Origin: Bacteroidota bacterium
Lineage (GTDB): Bacteria > Bacteroidota > Bacteroidia > AKYH767-A > OLB10
Reading direction: 5' to 3'
Length of the DNA stretch: 38,730 nt
NCBI GenBank assembly: GCA_024643795.1
Contig: JAHEMF010000027.1
Coordinates: 1 to 38,730, forward strand
Shown here: piece after piece, positions 6,932 through 15,842 of the stretch
Position numbering within the stretch: position 1 is the first letter of the stretch
Layout: the number at the start of each line of letters is the position of its first letter
Program-made: the position numbers and the translations under genes
Notes under the pieces: generated by a model
Told to the model about the DNA's origin: nothing
Database searches by the model: none
Seen by the model: the letters and a program-made list of their open reading frames with translations, nothing else

Positions 6932-9382
6932 TTATTTTTTAAGATTTCCGACTATACTATCAAGGTTTTTGATATAAAGATCCCTTTGGGGAAATGGTAT
7001 TTCAATGTTTTTAATTTTCAATGCTTCAAATATACTCAGCAATACTTCACTGCGTATTCGCATCCATTGGTCATAATTATCTGTCCAAAAGAGTATTCTG
7101 AAATCTATTGAATGGTCATTTAATTTGTTCATTAGAATCAGCGGATTAGGATATTTGATCACATCCGAATGACCCTCGAGTGTATTTTTTATTACATCTT
7201 CAACAACTTTAAGGTCTGAGTCATACGCTACACCAATAATCAGCTCCATCCTTCTTTGTGGGTCAGAGCGTGTCCAGTTGATCACTTCTTTGGAAATGAG
7301 TTCGCCATTGGGAACAATTACTTCTGCGCCGTCAAAGGTTCTGATACTGCTGGTGCGTAACCCGATACTCTTAACTTTCCCAATAAGGTTTCCCACTTCA
7401 ACTGTATCATCTATCTGGACTGGTCTATCAAATAGTAATATCAAACCTGACACAAGATTATTGAAAATACTTTGAAGCCCGAATCCTATTCCAACGCCTA
7501 GTGCACCTATCAAAACGGTTAATTTGTCGAGGCTTATTCCAACTGCAGATATTGCTATCAAGACTCCGGTGGTTACAAGCAGGTACCTGGTGAGTGTACC
7601 TATGCTAAGTGCCAGGCCTCTTTTGACATTAAAATTGAACAAGATCCCGTCTTCAATAAATGTTTTGAGGACTTTTCCTGCCAATGCTGACAGATATACA
7701 ACAATAATGAACAATAAGATTGATCCAACAGAATATTCAAACTCGCCAATTGTTCGCACCTCCTCCAAAAAGTCTTCAAGTGCATTAAAAAACGAATCTT
7801 TCATATTGAAGACTTCCAATAAAGAATTGCACAGGAGTAAAAAAGTAAATACATATATAAGTTTGATGCTGAACCGGTATATCTCAGTGCTATTTGCTTT
7901 GAACAGGTGAATAGACATTATGGTTTTACTATACATGAATAATGTTAATAGTGCCTTCAGTATATTCATTGTAATGAAGAATAAAACAACTGCCATTACA
8001 AAACGGAGTGTACCAACACATAGCATCATGGAGAGCTCACCCGCCCCTGTAACATTTCCAATAATTGCAACTGATAAAGAAAGTATACATAACAATAAAC
8101 CTGCCTTAGCAAGAACTAATGAACCCGAAGAATTCTCTTGATCAGCTTTACCGACTTTTCTCAGAACAAGAAGCAAAATGTAAGCACTTAATACCGATAC
8201 AATAATAACCAGTATGCGAACCTGAATGCTTTGTTCAAGAGTCATACCCAACAATCTGGTAGCTAAGAATAGGCCGGTTAAATAATATGTATACTTCCTA
8301 GTAAGTTGGGGTATTATTATATGTATAAGAGGAATAATAGCTATAACGATAACCAGTATTACCAATTCCACGAATAGTAATGGAGCTGCATCATACAGAT
8401 ATAATGTGGAATAAGCTGACATAATTAACGCCAGAGGTACAGGGAATCGAAAAATTCTAATGACCTTTTCTGAGATAGGTTCTCCTGTATTTATATATTT
8501 TCTTGTTCTGAAATAAAGAAATATGAAAAAGATAAAAAAACCTATTATGAATGAAATATGTAATCGTATTTCATTTTTAAATTCTGTTGTGAATGTTTTG
8601 AAGGGTTCGATCTCATCACCAATAACACGGGAAACTTGCTTTACCAAACCAACAGATGATTTAGATATTTCGTTAAAATCCCATAAAGGAGGTAAGTTGG
8701 TTTGGATATTTCTAATGTTTTTTTCGGCCATCAAGGCATTGATCTTGCCAAGTTTATTTTTAGTTTCAATGGAGTAATTGATCAATTTGCTTTGTTGATC
8801 AAGAATAAATTTAATCTCAGCCGTTATTTCATTTAAAATACTATCTGCAATGGAATTTATATTAGTAAATTCTTCAGCTAAAACCGGATAAATATTGGAA
8901 GATCTTAAGGATTCATCAGTATTGATCCAGATGTCTTTGATCTTAATTACTTTTTTTTCCTTGTCGGTAAGGTCTTCAACATGTTTAGTTAATTTTTTTT
9001 CAGTTTCAGAAAGTTTTATGTCAACATGAATCCATAGTCTTTTTGAAGTTTCAAGTTCATGAATGCTCTTATATGTTGACAAGTCCTTGGCGGTTATCGC
9101 TAATTTAGATTCATACAAGCTGATTAGTGAATCAATGTTGATCATTATTAGCTTCATTTCGGCAGGTGGCAAAAATCCCTGTCGTATTTTTTGAAGGGCA
9201 TCTTTATCCTCTGCTGACCTTGATATTATTTCTGAAAGAGGAATGGTCTTTTTTAGTTCAAGGCTATCAATGACCTGTGAAGGTGTGCCAAGTTCAGCTT
9301 GTGCCTTTGACTGCAATGGTTGAAAAATGATCAATAAATAAAAGCAGATCAATAATGAAAATTTATTCAATAAATTATTCAT
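6932..9382 (-). CDS. Large MscK/MscM-like mechanosensitive channel
   Basis: An 816-residue protein larger than the basic MscS. A signal peptide ends near residue 28 (LQSKAQA). A Lys/Glu-rich helical, probably coiled-coil, periplasmic domain follows to about 270, then about ten hydrophobic helices. The canonical MscS core is GALGVGIGFGLQSIFNNLVS near residue 640, followed by DRPVQIDDTVEVG and IRTFDGAEVIVPNGELIS. It resembles E. coli MscK and YbdG/YjeP-type expanded channels. It is the first gene of the run MscS, MscS, LpxL-type acyltransferase, desaturase. No clear TTTG/TAnnTTTG promoter is seen in the 113 bp upstream. It shares little sequence with the downstream channel outside the pore domain, so the pair is not a recent duplication. 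Confidence 0.92.
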   Translation of the reverse strand: MNNLLNKFSLLICFYLLIIFQPLQSKAQAELGTPSQVIDSLELKKTIPLSEIISRSAEDKDALQKIRQGFLPPAEMKLIMINIDSLISLYESKLAITAKDLSTYKSIHELETSKRLWIHVDIKLSETEKKLTKHVEDLTDKEKKVIKIKDIWINTDESLRSSNIYPVLAEEFTNINSIADSILNEITAEIKFILDQQSKLINYSIETKNKLGKINALMAEKNIRNIQTNLPPLWDFNEISKSSVGLVKQVSRVIGDEIEPFKTFTTEFKNEIRLHISFIIGFFIFFIFLYFRTRKYINTGEPISEKVIRIFRFPVPLALIMSAYSTLYLYDAAPLLFVELVILVIVIAIIPLIHIIIPQLTRKYTYYLTGLFLATRLLGMTLEQSIQVRILVIIVSVLSAYILLLVLRKVGKADQENSSGSLVLAKAGLLLCILSLSVAIIGNVTGAGELSMMLCVGTLRFVMAVVLFFITMNILKALLTLFMYSKTIMSIHLFKANSTEIYRFSIKLIYVFTFLLLCNSLLEVFNMKDSFFNALEDFLEEVRTIGEFEYSVGSILLFIIVVYLSALAGKVLKTFIEDGILFNFNVKRGLALSIGTLTRYLLVTTGVLIAISAVGISLDKLTVLIGALGVGIGFGLQSIFNNLVSGLILLFDRPVQIDDTVEVGNLIGKVKSIGLRTSSIRTFDGAEVIVPNGELISKEVINWTRSDPQRRMELIIGVAYDSDLKVVEDVIKNTLEGHSDVIKYPNPLILMNKLNDHSIDFRILFWTDNYDQWMRIRSEVLLSIFEALKIKNIEIPFPQRDLYIKNLDSIVGNLKK

Positions 9383-9495
9383 GTTTAAAATTTGGTAAGC
9401 TATTCCTTGCTATTTAATCAGATATAACAGTGTGAAATTCGATAAAAATGATCAATATTCAATAAAAGCTTTGAGAAACTTTCGTAATGATTCGA

Positions 9496-9912
9496 TTACC
9501 TAGCTATTGGCTTTTTGATGATACCCGAATAGTTTTCATAATGCCAAAGCATCAGAAAAATATTTCCGAGCAGCATAGCAAATGTTATAATGGGTGTTCC
9601 CCTCATATGTAATGCTAGCGATATCATGAATATATTTACGGTTACCGGCATCATGAGCAATGATGAAACAACTACTGTTCTGTTGAAGAAGGCAAGTATG
9701 CCAGCCAATACCTGAAAGTAACCTATAAAATACCAGTAAAAGCCAAGTTCATGCATCAAGTTAAAATATGCTCCAACAGGATCATCTACCGGTAGTTGAG
9801 TAAAAGAGGTGCCAGGAAATTTTCTTATCCCTGAAATGATAAAAGTTAAGCCCAACCCAATACGGGCAACCCAGTATGTGACTTTAAAGAAAACATATTT
9901 CCTGAGATCCAT
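9496..9912 (-). CDS. DoxX/MauE-like four-helix membrane protein
   Basis: A 138-residue protein with four hydrophobic segments and the family-like opening YWVARIGLGLTFIISGIRKF, where a helix ends in SGIRKF as in DoxX and MauE proteins. A middle segment (GYFQVLAGILAFFNR) and a last helix (LLGNIFLMLWHYENY) also fit. DoxX-type proteins are linked to quinone or thiol redox chemistry at the membrane, but this one cannot be assigned a reaction. It starts 53 bp after the TonB receptor stop on the same strand and is probably the last gene of the putative metal-uptake module. The spacing and strand allow co-transcription; this is inference. Confidence 0.72.
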   Translation of the reverse strand: MDLRKYVFFKVTYWVARIGLGLTFIISGIRKFPGTSFTQLPVDDPVGAYFNLMHELGFYWYFIGYFQVLAGILAFFNRTVVVSSLLMMPVTVNIFMISLALHMRGTPIITFAMLLGNIFLMLWHYENYSGIIKKPIAR

Positions 9913-9965
9913 ATTGGTAAAAATAATTAAGCATTGTGAATAATCTTATTTATTTGATCATAGAT

Positions 9966-12185
9966 CTATATTTTTCCAAAACTCCACTTTAATCTTGTTG
10001 TAAATCCTATCCCCGGCCCTGCTAATCCCAGTTCACGAAGTCTTGATAAATGATCAATATAGGTTTCATTTAAAAGGTTTGCAACTTCAATGGAAAATCC
10101 CAGATTTGAATTTTTTCCTGTGACAACAAGTCCGGTAACCCCGACATTTAAAAGCATATATCCATTCGATGGTGATTCAAATGTTTCTACTCTTGTTTGT
10201 TTAAAATGATATGTGAGCTCCGTATAGAATTTCTGAAATTTGATCTTTTTACCTCTATTCAGTTCTGCACTAAATGTATTGTTGAGTTTATGTTGGGGTA
10301 TAAGTGGCAGTGCATTGCCATCTTTATCTTCTGCAAATACTAATGAAAGATCGGAGCTTATATGTAACCAGTCCACTGGATGAGGGTGCCAGTGGAAACC
10401 AAATTCTCCTCCATATAACCAAGCCTGCTTTTGCTGATAAAGATATAATGGAGCTCCATCCACAAATGAGCCTGTAGGTTCAAGATATATGTAGTTATTT
10501 ACTCTGTTAACAAATGGATTTATGGAAAGATCGAAATGTTCTTTATTGTAATATAAACCAAGATCTACTTGAAAAGCTTCTTCACTTTTTAGGTTCCTAT
10601 TGCCTATTTCATAACGTTGTGTTCCTTCATGTACACCATCAGAAAGTAATTCAGCAGTATTAGGCGACCTGAAACCTGTTGAAGTATTAAACCGGATCAG
10701 TATAGGTTTCTTATCAATTGATAGTCCGGCAGAATAATTAAAATTTTGAAATTGACGATTGAGCGATTCAAAATTTACCTCATCCGAAACCATTTTTTTT
10801 GTTGAGATGGTTCTGTTATCAAAACGTACACCTCCTTCAAGAGTAATGGCATGACTGTATTTATAATTAAGTACTCCAAAGAAGCCTATATCCTGTGTAT
10901 TTGCATCCGGTATCAGGATCTCATCAGCTTTATTTTTATTTTCCTGAAACATGCCTTGTACTCCGGTGTTCATTATCAGTTTTTCATTGAGGAAATTTGT
11001 CTTGCTTTTCAGGTTGTAAGAGTATGTGTTCAGTTGCATTTTTAGTGATGGAATGGACATATCATCTTCATATTCTTCACGACCATTTCCATTATACGCA
11101 ATAATGGCGGCTAGTTGTGTTTGCCCGATGAAATATTTTTGATCGATACTTAATAAATGGTTAACTACATCTTGAAATGGTAACTCAGGATCATAGTTGG
11201 TAGTTGTTGTTGGAATATCGCTTTCTGTGATCCCATATTTGCTTTTGATATAGCTGTAACGTATGTTTCCGATCCATTTACTACTGTTCAAACCCAATGC
11301 AGTTCTGATATATGAATTTGAAAACCTTGAGTTATTTGCTCTTTTACTGTTTGGTAACTGATAATCCGCATTAGACTCATGGCCTCCGAACAAATTGAAC
11401 TTAACGCCGTTCCTATTAATTTTTATACCACCATCATTTTTCAAACCCATACTATTTGTATTAAATTTTGACGACGCAAAGCCTTCTGTAGAATTATACA
11501 TAGCATATCGGGAATCAGTAAAATATATCACTCCTCCTAATGCATCTGCTCCATAAAGTAAGGATGATGGACCTTTGATCACTTCAACATTATCAATTCC
11601 GGTTTCGCTGATTCCTATTGCATGCTCATCTCCCCATTGCTGATTCTCCATTCTTACATTTTGGTCATAGATTATGATCCTACTGCCGCTCAGCCCTCGG
11701 ATTACCGGTTTCCCAATTCCTTGCCCGGTGGAATAACTGTTTACTCCTGGAATTTTTGAGAGGCCATCTGCCAGGTTTGAAGCCGACAATGATAACTCTT
11801 CAATAGATGCTTTGGTTACAGCAGTAATATTATCTTTTTGTAATTGAACACCGGAAGTTGATACTACTATTTCATTGAGGTTAAGGTGGCTCTTTGACAA
11901 GCGTATCACTATCGGTCCTGATCTCTCTAGGTTGATGAGTGTGACAAAAGATTCATATCCGATGAATGATGCCTGTAAATGCACTAGCCCTGAGATGGTT
12001 TTTTTGATCTCAAAATTGCCGTTCATATCAGTAGCAGTTCCGGTTTGCAGTTCGGGAATATAAATATTTACACCCGGCAAAGACTCGTTACTTGTGCTAT
12101 CGAGTACTGTGCCTTTGAACGATTGAGCTATTGAAATGTATGATAGAAACAGCAGACAGATAAGCTGCCAGATGAAATGCTTCAT
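9966..12185 (-). CDS. TonB-dependent outer-membrane receptor, probable metal uptake
   Basis: A 739-residue receptor. Its signal peptide ends near residue 20 (SYISIAQ). A carboxypeptidase-regulatory-like beta domain, typical of Bacteroidota receptors, spans about 22-105. The plug domain is about 115-225, with SKIPGVNSYSTGQGIGKPVI and VEVIKGPSSLLYGADALGG, and a 22-strand-type barrel runs to the C-terminus. No SusD partner is adjacent, which argues against glycan uptake. The RMENQQWGDEHAIGI segment in the plug resembles receptors found near zinc or copper genes. The upstream gene encodes a His/Cys-rich small protein, supporting a metal substrate by context. The exact metal is not determined, and a siderophore or other small ligand remains possible. 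Confidence 0.9.
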   Translation of the reverse strand: MKHFIWQLICLLFLSYISIAQSFKGTVLDSTSNESLPGVNIYIPELQTGTATDMNGNFEIKKTISGLVHLQASFIGYESFVTLINLERSGPIVIRLSKSHLNLNEIVVSTSGVQLQKDNITAVTKASIEELSLSASNLADGLSKIPGVNSYSTGQGIGKPVIRGLSGSRIIIYDQNVRMENQQWGDEHAIGISETGIDNVEVIKGPSSLLYGADALGGVIYFTDSRYAMYNSTEGFASSKFNTNSMGLKNDGGIKINRNGVKFNLFGGHESNADYQLPNSKRANNSRFSNSYIRTALGLNSSKWIGNIRYSYIKSKYGITESDIPTTTTNYDPELPFQDVVNHLLSIDQKYFIGQTQLAAIIAYNGNGREEYEDDMSIPSLKMQLNTYSYNLKSKTNFLNEKLIMNTGVQGMFQENKNKADEILIPDANTQDIGFFGVLNYKYSHAITLEGGVRFDNRTISTKKMVSDEVNFESLNRQFQNFNYSAGLSIDKKPILIRFNTSTGFRSPNTAELLSDGVHEGTQRYEIGNRNLKSEEAFQVDLGLYYNKEHFDLSINPFVNRVNNYIYLEPTGSFVDGAPLYLYQQKQAWLYGGEFGFHWHPHPVDWLHISSDLSLVFAEDKDGNALPLIPQHKLNNTFSAELNRGKKIKFQKFYTELTYHFKQTRVETFESPSNGYMLLNVGVTGLVVTGKNSNLGFSIEVANLLNETYIDHLSRLRELGLAGPGIGFTTRLKWSFGKI

Positions 12186-12216
12186 AAAATAAAGATATTT
12201 AACAATTAATTTTTAA

Positions 12217-12235
12217 TGATGAATAGTGTTCATCA
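12217..12235. promoter_or_regulatory. 19-bp palindrome upstream of TonB receptor
   Basis: TGATGAA (12217-12223), a TAGTG spacer, then TTCATCA (12229-12235) form a perfect 7-bp inverted repeat in the 58-bp gap before the receptor start. Its size and placement suit a repressor operator such as a Fur/Zur-type box, or a short RNA hairpin between the two genes. It is not a recognised Fur consensus. Confidence 0.35.
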
Positions 12236-12243
12236 CACATAAA

Positions 12244-12552
12244 TCAACTGTAAACTGGAGGGCCTCTGCCGGGGATGTGATTTTGAAAGGTCTGAAGGGG
12301 CTCAGGTACCGTGTTAAGATAAATAACTCTTGCATCCTGTAAAAAACACCGAACAACTAATGGGCTAATTTCAGCTGTGCTATTGCTTGATTTTAAAACA
12401 TTGCATAGTGGACAATTATGTTCGGTTTGATGTAGATGAAGTCCTTCAGTTTCATAACAATGCTGATCTCCGGCATGACCCAGGTCATGTATCTGATCGG
12501 CCAGGGTCGATCCGGTCAACATGATTAGAATTATGATAGAAATCAATCTCAT
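12244..12552 (-). CDS. Small exported His/Cys-rich protein, DUF2946-like
   Basis: A 102-residue protein with a short signal sequence (about 1-18) and a mature N-terminal half rich in His and Cys: HDLGHAGDQHC near 22-32, then HLHQTEHNCPLC near 39-50. The C-terminus ends RGPPVYS. A CPxC-type motif plus a terminal R-x-PP resembles DUF2946-type proteins found next to copper or other metal genes. The likely role is periplasmic metal binding or sensing linked to the TonB receptor, whose gene follows 58 bp downstream. This assignment rests on composition and neighbourhood. It begins 39 bp downstream of the LamG-protein stop, but a functional link to that gene is not suggested. Confidence 0.65.
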   Translation of the reverse strand: MRLISIIILIMLTGSTLADQIHDLGHAGDQHCYETEGLHLHQTEHNCPLCNVLKSSNSTAEISPLVVRCFLQDARVIYLNTVPEPLQTFQNHIPGRGPPVYS

Positions 12553-12591
12553 CAGGGGAATAACAAAATTTTATTTATTTGGTTAATTATT

Positions 12592-13959
12592 TTATTGTAT
12601 AGTAAATCTTCTCACAGCAGAACGATCGCCTGTATTGATACTCAGCCAATAATACCCCGGATCAAGTCTGGTGTCAATTGAAATTTCTTTCCCGGTTAAA
12701 TCATTAAACGTCCTAACTTGTTTTCCGGAAATGTCGTATATGGTAATATTTAAATGCAGATCATATTGATGCATGAAAATGTTCAATACACCGGTAGAAG
12801 GATTTGGACCCAGATGAAAAAAATCATCATTTGATTCACTTATGCCAACCGATGTTATTAAAAAGCATGCAGAAGTATCGGCACAGCCATTTTGAAAAAC
12901 TATAACTGCATAATTTCCGTTAGAAGTGGCAACGAACGATTGTGAATTTGCCCCGGGTATAGCTGAATATCCGTTGTTGCAATCCACCCATTGATAAGCC
13001 GCTACCTGTGCATTCGCCATCAGTGTGACCGGTGAGGTCTGCGTTGCAGATGAATCTACCAGATTTACAGTAAGGTTGATGGTGATAATACTGTCACATC
13101 CGATGCTGTTAGGGATAGTATCGGTATAAGTTCCGCTAGTGGTAAGAATTGTGCCATTGGGGGAGATATACTCATTGCATACAACTTCTGTGATGGTTGC
13201 GAATGAGTTTTTTGAATATGGGATAAAATTGGACACATTACCATTCATTGTAAAGTTTTGAAGTGTGCCATTGAAACCATTCTTGCTGTCAATCACATTG
13301 GTGATAGCCACATTGTTTCCGCCGCCAATTCCCTGATTGAACTGGTAGCACAATTTTAAGTTGGGATCACTTAAGTCCATGGAACAAGAATTATACAGAT
13401 CACTCACTTCTGCTGCTGTTAAACTTTTATTCCAAAGGCAAACATCATCAAGGCTACCATTTAAGTAAAAGTCGGGTTGATTGAATGGAAGAAAGCCCAT
13501 GTGAAATGATTCACTTGGATTAATAAAGGCGCCGTTTGCAGGAACTGAGTCAACAGCCACCCCATTATTATATAATTTTAGTTCACTTCCATCATAGGTC
13601 ATTGCAAGATGGTTCCAACTATTTATACTGAAATTGTTATAAACGATCTCAAATAATACTCCGGAGCTATTTTTAAATCTGGCTTCCAATGTATTTGTTG
13701 CAAGGTGGAGAATATAGAAATCCACATCAAGATCATTCCGGAAACCGGCAATACCATCAAAATCAGGGTATGACGGATTAGGGTTTTTAGCATACACCCA
13801 AAACGACATAGACATATTTCCATTAATTACAAATGATGAAGCATTTGGAATACTAATTGCGTCATCAACCCCATCAAAATTCAATGCATTTTGTGCATTT
13901 GCAATGTTGATGGAAAGAAAGAGTAATAATGCTGAGAGTATATTTTTAAACATGATCAA
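12592..13959 (-). CDS. LamG-domain secreted protein with T9SS type A tail
   Basis: A 455-residue secreted protein. The signal peptide covers about 1-22 (ANAQ). A LamG/concanavalin-like jelly-roll domain at about 24-190 begins LNFDGVDDAISIPNAS and contains LYNNGVAVDSVP and DDVCLWNKSLTAAEVSDLY. A short VCNEYISPNGTILTTSGTY module follows, then an Ig-like segment with AAYQWVDCNNGYSAI. The type A sorting domain (about 378-455) has LGPNPSTGVLNI, ITIYDISGKQVR and DPGYYWLSI. It should cross the outer membrane by T9SS and be surface-attached or released; LamG domains often bind glycans. The start is ATG 13959, with a second ATG at 13953 also plausible. A perfect -7 element lies just upstream. Confidence 0.9.
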   Translation of the reverse strand: MIMFKNILSALLLFLSINIANAQNALNFDGVDDAISIPNASSFVINGNMSMSFWVYAKNPNPSYPDFDGIAGFRNDLDVDFYILHLATNTLEARFKNSSGVLFEIVYNNFSINSWNHLAMTYDGSELKLYNNGVAVDSVPANGAFINPSESFHMGFLPFNQPDFYLNGSLDDVCLWNKSLTAAEVSDLYNSCSMDLSDPNLKLCYQFNQGIGGGNNVAITNVIDSKNGFNGTLQNFTMNGNVSNFIPYSKNSFATITEVVCNEYISPNGTILTTSGTYTDTIPNSIGCDSIITINLTVNLVDSSATQTSPVTLMANAQVAAYQWVDCNNGYSAIPGANSQSFVATSNGNYAVIVFQNGCADTSACFLITSVGISESNDDFFHLGPNPSTGVLNIFMHQYDLHLNITIYDISGKQVRTFNDLTGKEISIDTRLDPGYYWLSINTGDRSAVRRFTIQ

Positions 13960-13991
13960 TAAGATTATACTATTTGTTAGTACCGATAAAC

Positions 13992-13999
13992 CAAAGATA
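13992..13999 (-). promoter_or_regulatory. -7 promoter element for LamG-protein gene
   Basis: The minus strand reads TATCTTTG here, a perfect TAnnTTTG match 33 bp before the start codon. No good TTTG was found at the expected -33 distance, so support is partial. Confidence 0.4.
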
Positions 14000-14062
14000 A
14001 CAAAGAAGACTATACATTACTGATATTAAGTCAGCAATATGGATCATCAACCATGTTGCAGG

Positions 14063-14938
14063 TTAATCAAAAAACGTATCAAGTGCTTTTTTAGTTATCC
14101 GGGCTCTGACAGCGGGGAAGTTGTCCAGATCAAAACCTGCTGCGGGTTCCACATTTGTGGCAAAAACGAAAGTTTGATCCGGTGATTCGACATAACCCAC
14201 AAACCACCCAATATTGGAGTGATCACTGGCCACCCATCCTGTTTTACCTCTCAATACATATGAGTCTGTTGAATCGATCAACATAACATCTTGCAAAATA
14301 TTGTAAGTGCGATCTGCTATATCAAGCTTGCCGGTTCTAATTTTGTTAAGGAACCCCACTTGTTCAAATTGGGATATACCAGAATTTCCTTCGAGCCAGA
14401 ATATGGAGATGTTGCTGCTATCAACCACCATACTCCCATAATTGAATCCTCCTAAAAAAGCATTCATTCGCTCGGGGCCTATTTCTTTTGCCACCTCCTG
14501 GTAACAAGGAACACAAGATGTCTGAAATGCCTCCTTCAGGTTCATGTCTTTTTCCCAAATACTCAATCGGCGTTTTTCCCCGTTCCATCTGAATAAGGTT
14601 GTGTCGCTTTCTATAACACCTGTTTCAAGCCCTATAATTGTATTTGCGATCTTAAAAGTTGAAGCAGGAAGAAATGTTTTACTACACCTTTCGAAATCAT
14701 TTGAGTAGTAAATGTTTTGATTGGGGTCATAAAATAATATTGACCCGACAACCTTTTCTTCAAAAAGAAAATTGTCCCACTCTTTTTTCGTAACTAATGA
14801 ATCAAGGTTATCGATGGATTTATTGTAATCAATTTTTTCTACGGAATTATTTTCTCTACAGGAAACAAGAAGACAAATGCCAGGCAGAATCAGAAAAAAT
14901 AAAATCAAGATCGTTGAAAGGGAGATTTTATCTTTCAT
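14063..14938 (-). CDS. Class D (OXA-type) beta-lactamase lipoprotein
   Basis: A 291-residue serine beta-lactamase. Class D motifs in order are STFK at 93-96 (catalytic Ser93 and the Lys96 that is normally carboxylated), SCV at 141-143 (the S-x-V motif), YGS at 167-169 where most class D enzymes have YGN, FWLEG around 180-184 with the conserved Trp181, and KTG at 232-234. PASTFKIANTIIGLETG closely matches the OXA family. The N-terminus ends in LLVSC with Cys27 as a lipobox, so it is predicted to be lipid-anchored. The family hydrolyses penicillins and sometimes oxacillin or carbapenems; the spectrum here is unknown. It starts 13 bp after the ZIP transporter stop, implying co-transcription. No mobile element flanks it, so it looks like a resident chromosomal gene. 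Confidence 0.92.
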   Translation of the reverse strand: MKDKISLSTILILFFLILPGICLLVSCRENNSVEKIDYNKSIDNLDSLVTKKEWDNFLFEEKVVGSILFYDPNQNIYYSNDFERCSKTFLPASTFKIANTIIGLETGVIESDTTLFRWNGEKRRLSIWEKDMNLKEAFQTSCVPCYQEVAKEIGPERMNAFLGGFNYGSMVVDSSNISIFWLEGNSGISQFEQVGFLNKIRTGKLDIADRTYNILQDVMLIDSTDSYVLRGKTGWVASDHSNIGWFVGYVESPDQTFVFATNVEPAAGFDLDNFPAVRARITKKALDTFFD

Positions 14939-14951
14939 TTATTGATCCTGA

Positions 14952-15767
14952 TCATCCAAGAGCAACATCAAGGAACATCATCACTGTAAAACCAAGCATT
15001 GCTCCGATGGTAGACATGTCAGTTTCATTGTCTGATTGTGACTCAGGAATAAGTTCCTCAACACATACAAAGATCATTGCGCCGGCAGCAAATGAAAGTG
15101 CATAGGGTAGTGCGGGTTCCATGTAAACTACCAATATAGCACCCAATACGCCGGCAATAGGTTCGACAATTGCTGAGAGCTGACCATACCAGAACGCTTT
15201 TATTCTTGACATTCCTTCACGTCGCAGCGGGATGGATACTGCTGCACCTTCCGGAAAATTCTGAAGCCCAATACCAAATGCCAGTGCAACGGCGCCGGCT
15301 GCTATTTCAGGCGACCAGCCATGTGCGAGGGCTCCAAATGCAACTCCTACCGCCAGCCCTTCAGGTATATTATGTAAAGTGATGGCCATGATCAGTAAAA
15401 CACTTCTGTGCCATGATGTTTTGATCCCTTCAGCATGCTCTATGCCCAAGCCCATGTGAAGATGTGGTAAGATCTTATCTATGATGTACAGGAAAATACC
15501 ACCGGAGAGAAATCCTACCACCGCAGGAACCCATGATATATCACCCCTTGCTTCGGTCATTTGAATGGCAGGATTAAGTAGTGACCAAAAACTTGCCGCT
15601 ATCATAACGCCGGCTGCAAACCCCAACATAGCATTGAGAACTTTTTTATTCAAGCTTTTGAAGAAAAATACCAAAGACGCACCTAAGGCTGTTACTAGCC
15701 AGGTGAATAATGTTGCAATCAGAGCTAGTAAAACCGGATCGTAGTGTTGTAAAAAATCAAGATTCAT
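14952..15767 (-). CDS. ZIP family metal transporter (ZupT/GufA-like)
   Basis: A 271-residue inner-membrane protein with about eight helices and the paired ZIP metal-site motifs HNIPEG (132-137) and NFPEG (170-174). A His-containing loop (LPHLHMGLGIEHAEG, about 100-114) precedes helix 4 and resembles the cytoplasmic metal-binding loop of ZIPs. The family moves Zn2+, Fe2+ or other divalent cations into the cytoplasm; GufA-like members are typical of bacteria. It is the first gene of a two-gene unit with the OXA-type lactamase. Its upstream gap (15768-15842) shows no clear promoter. The pairing with a lactamase is unexplained, because class D enzymes do not use zinc. Confidence 0.9.
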   Translation of the reverse strand: MNLDFLQHYDPVLLALIATLFTWLVTALGASLVFFFKSLNKKVLNAMLGFAAGVMIAASFWSLLNPAIQMTEARGDISWVPAVVGFLSGGIFLYIIDKILPHLHMGLGIEHAEGIKTSWHRSVLLIMAITLHNIPEGLAVGVAFGALAHGWSPEIAAGAVALAFGIGLQNFPEGAAVSIPLRREGMSRIKAFWYGQLSAIVEPIAGVLGAILVVYMEPALPYALSFAAGAMIFVCVEELIPESQSDNETDMSTIGAMLGFTVMMFLDVALG

Positions 15768-15842
15768 AGGTTCGCTATGTGGGATAGGTCACTTTAATTC
15801 AAAAACTGACACTAAAGTAAAATAAAATAAATGATAAAAAAC

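Noticed and set aside
14063-14938. Beta-lactamase as an acquired resistance gene on a mobile element
   Set aside because: No transposase, integrase, attC site or terminal repeat was seen nearby, and it is tightly linked to a chromosomal-type transporter gene.
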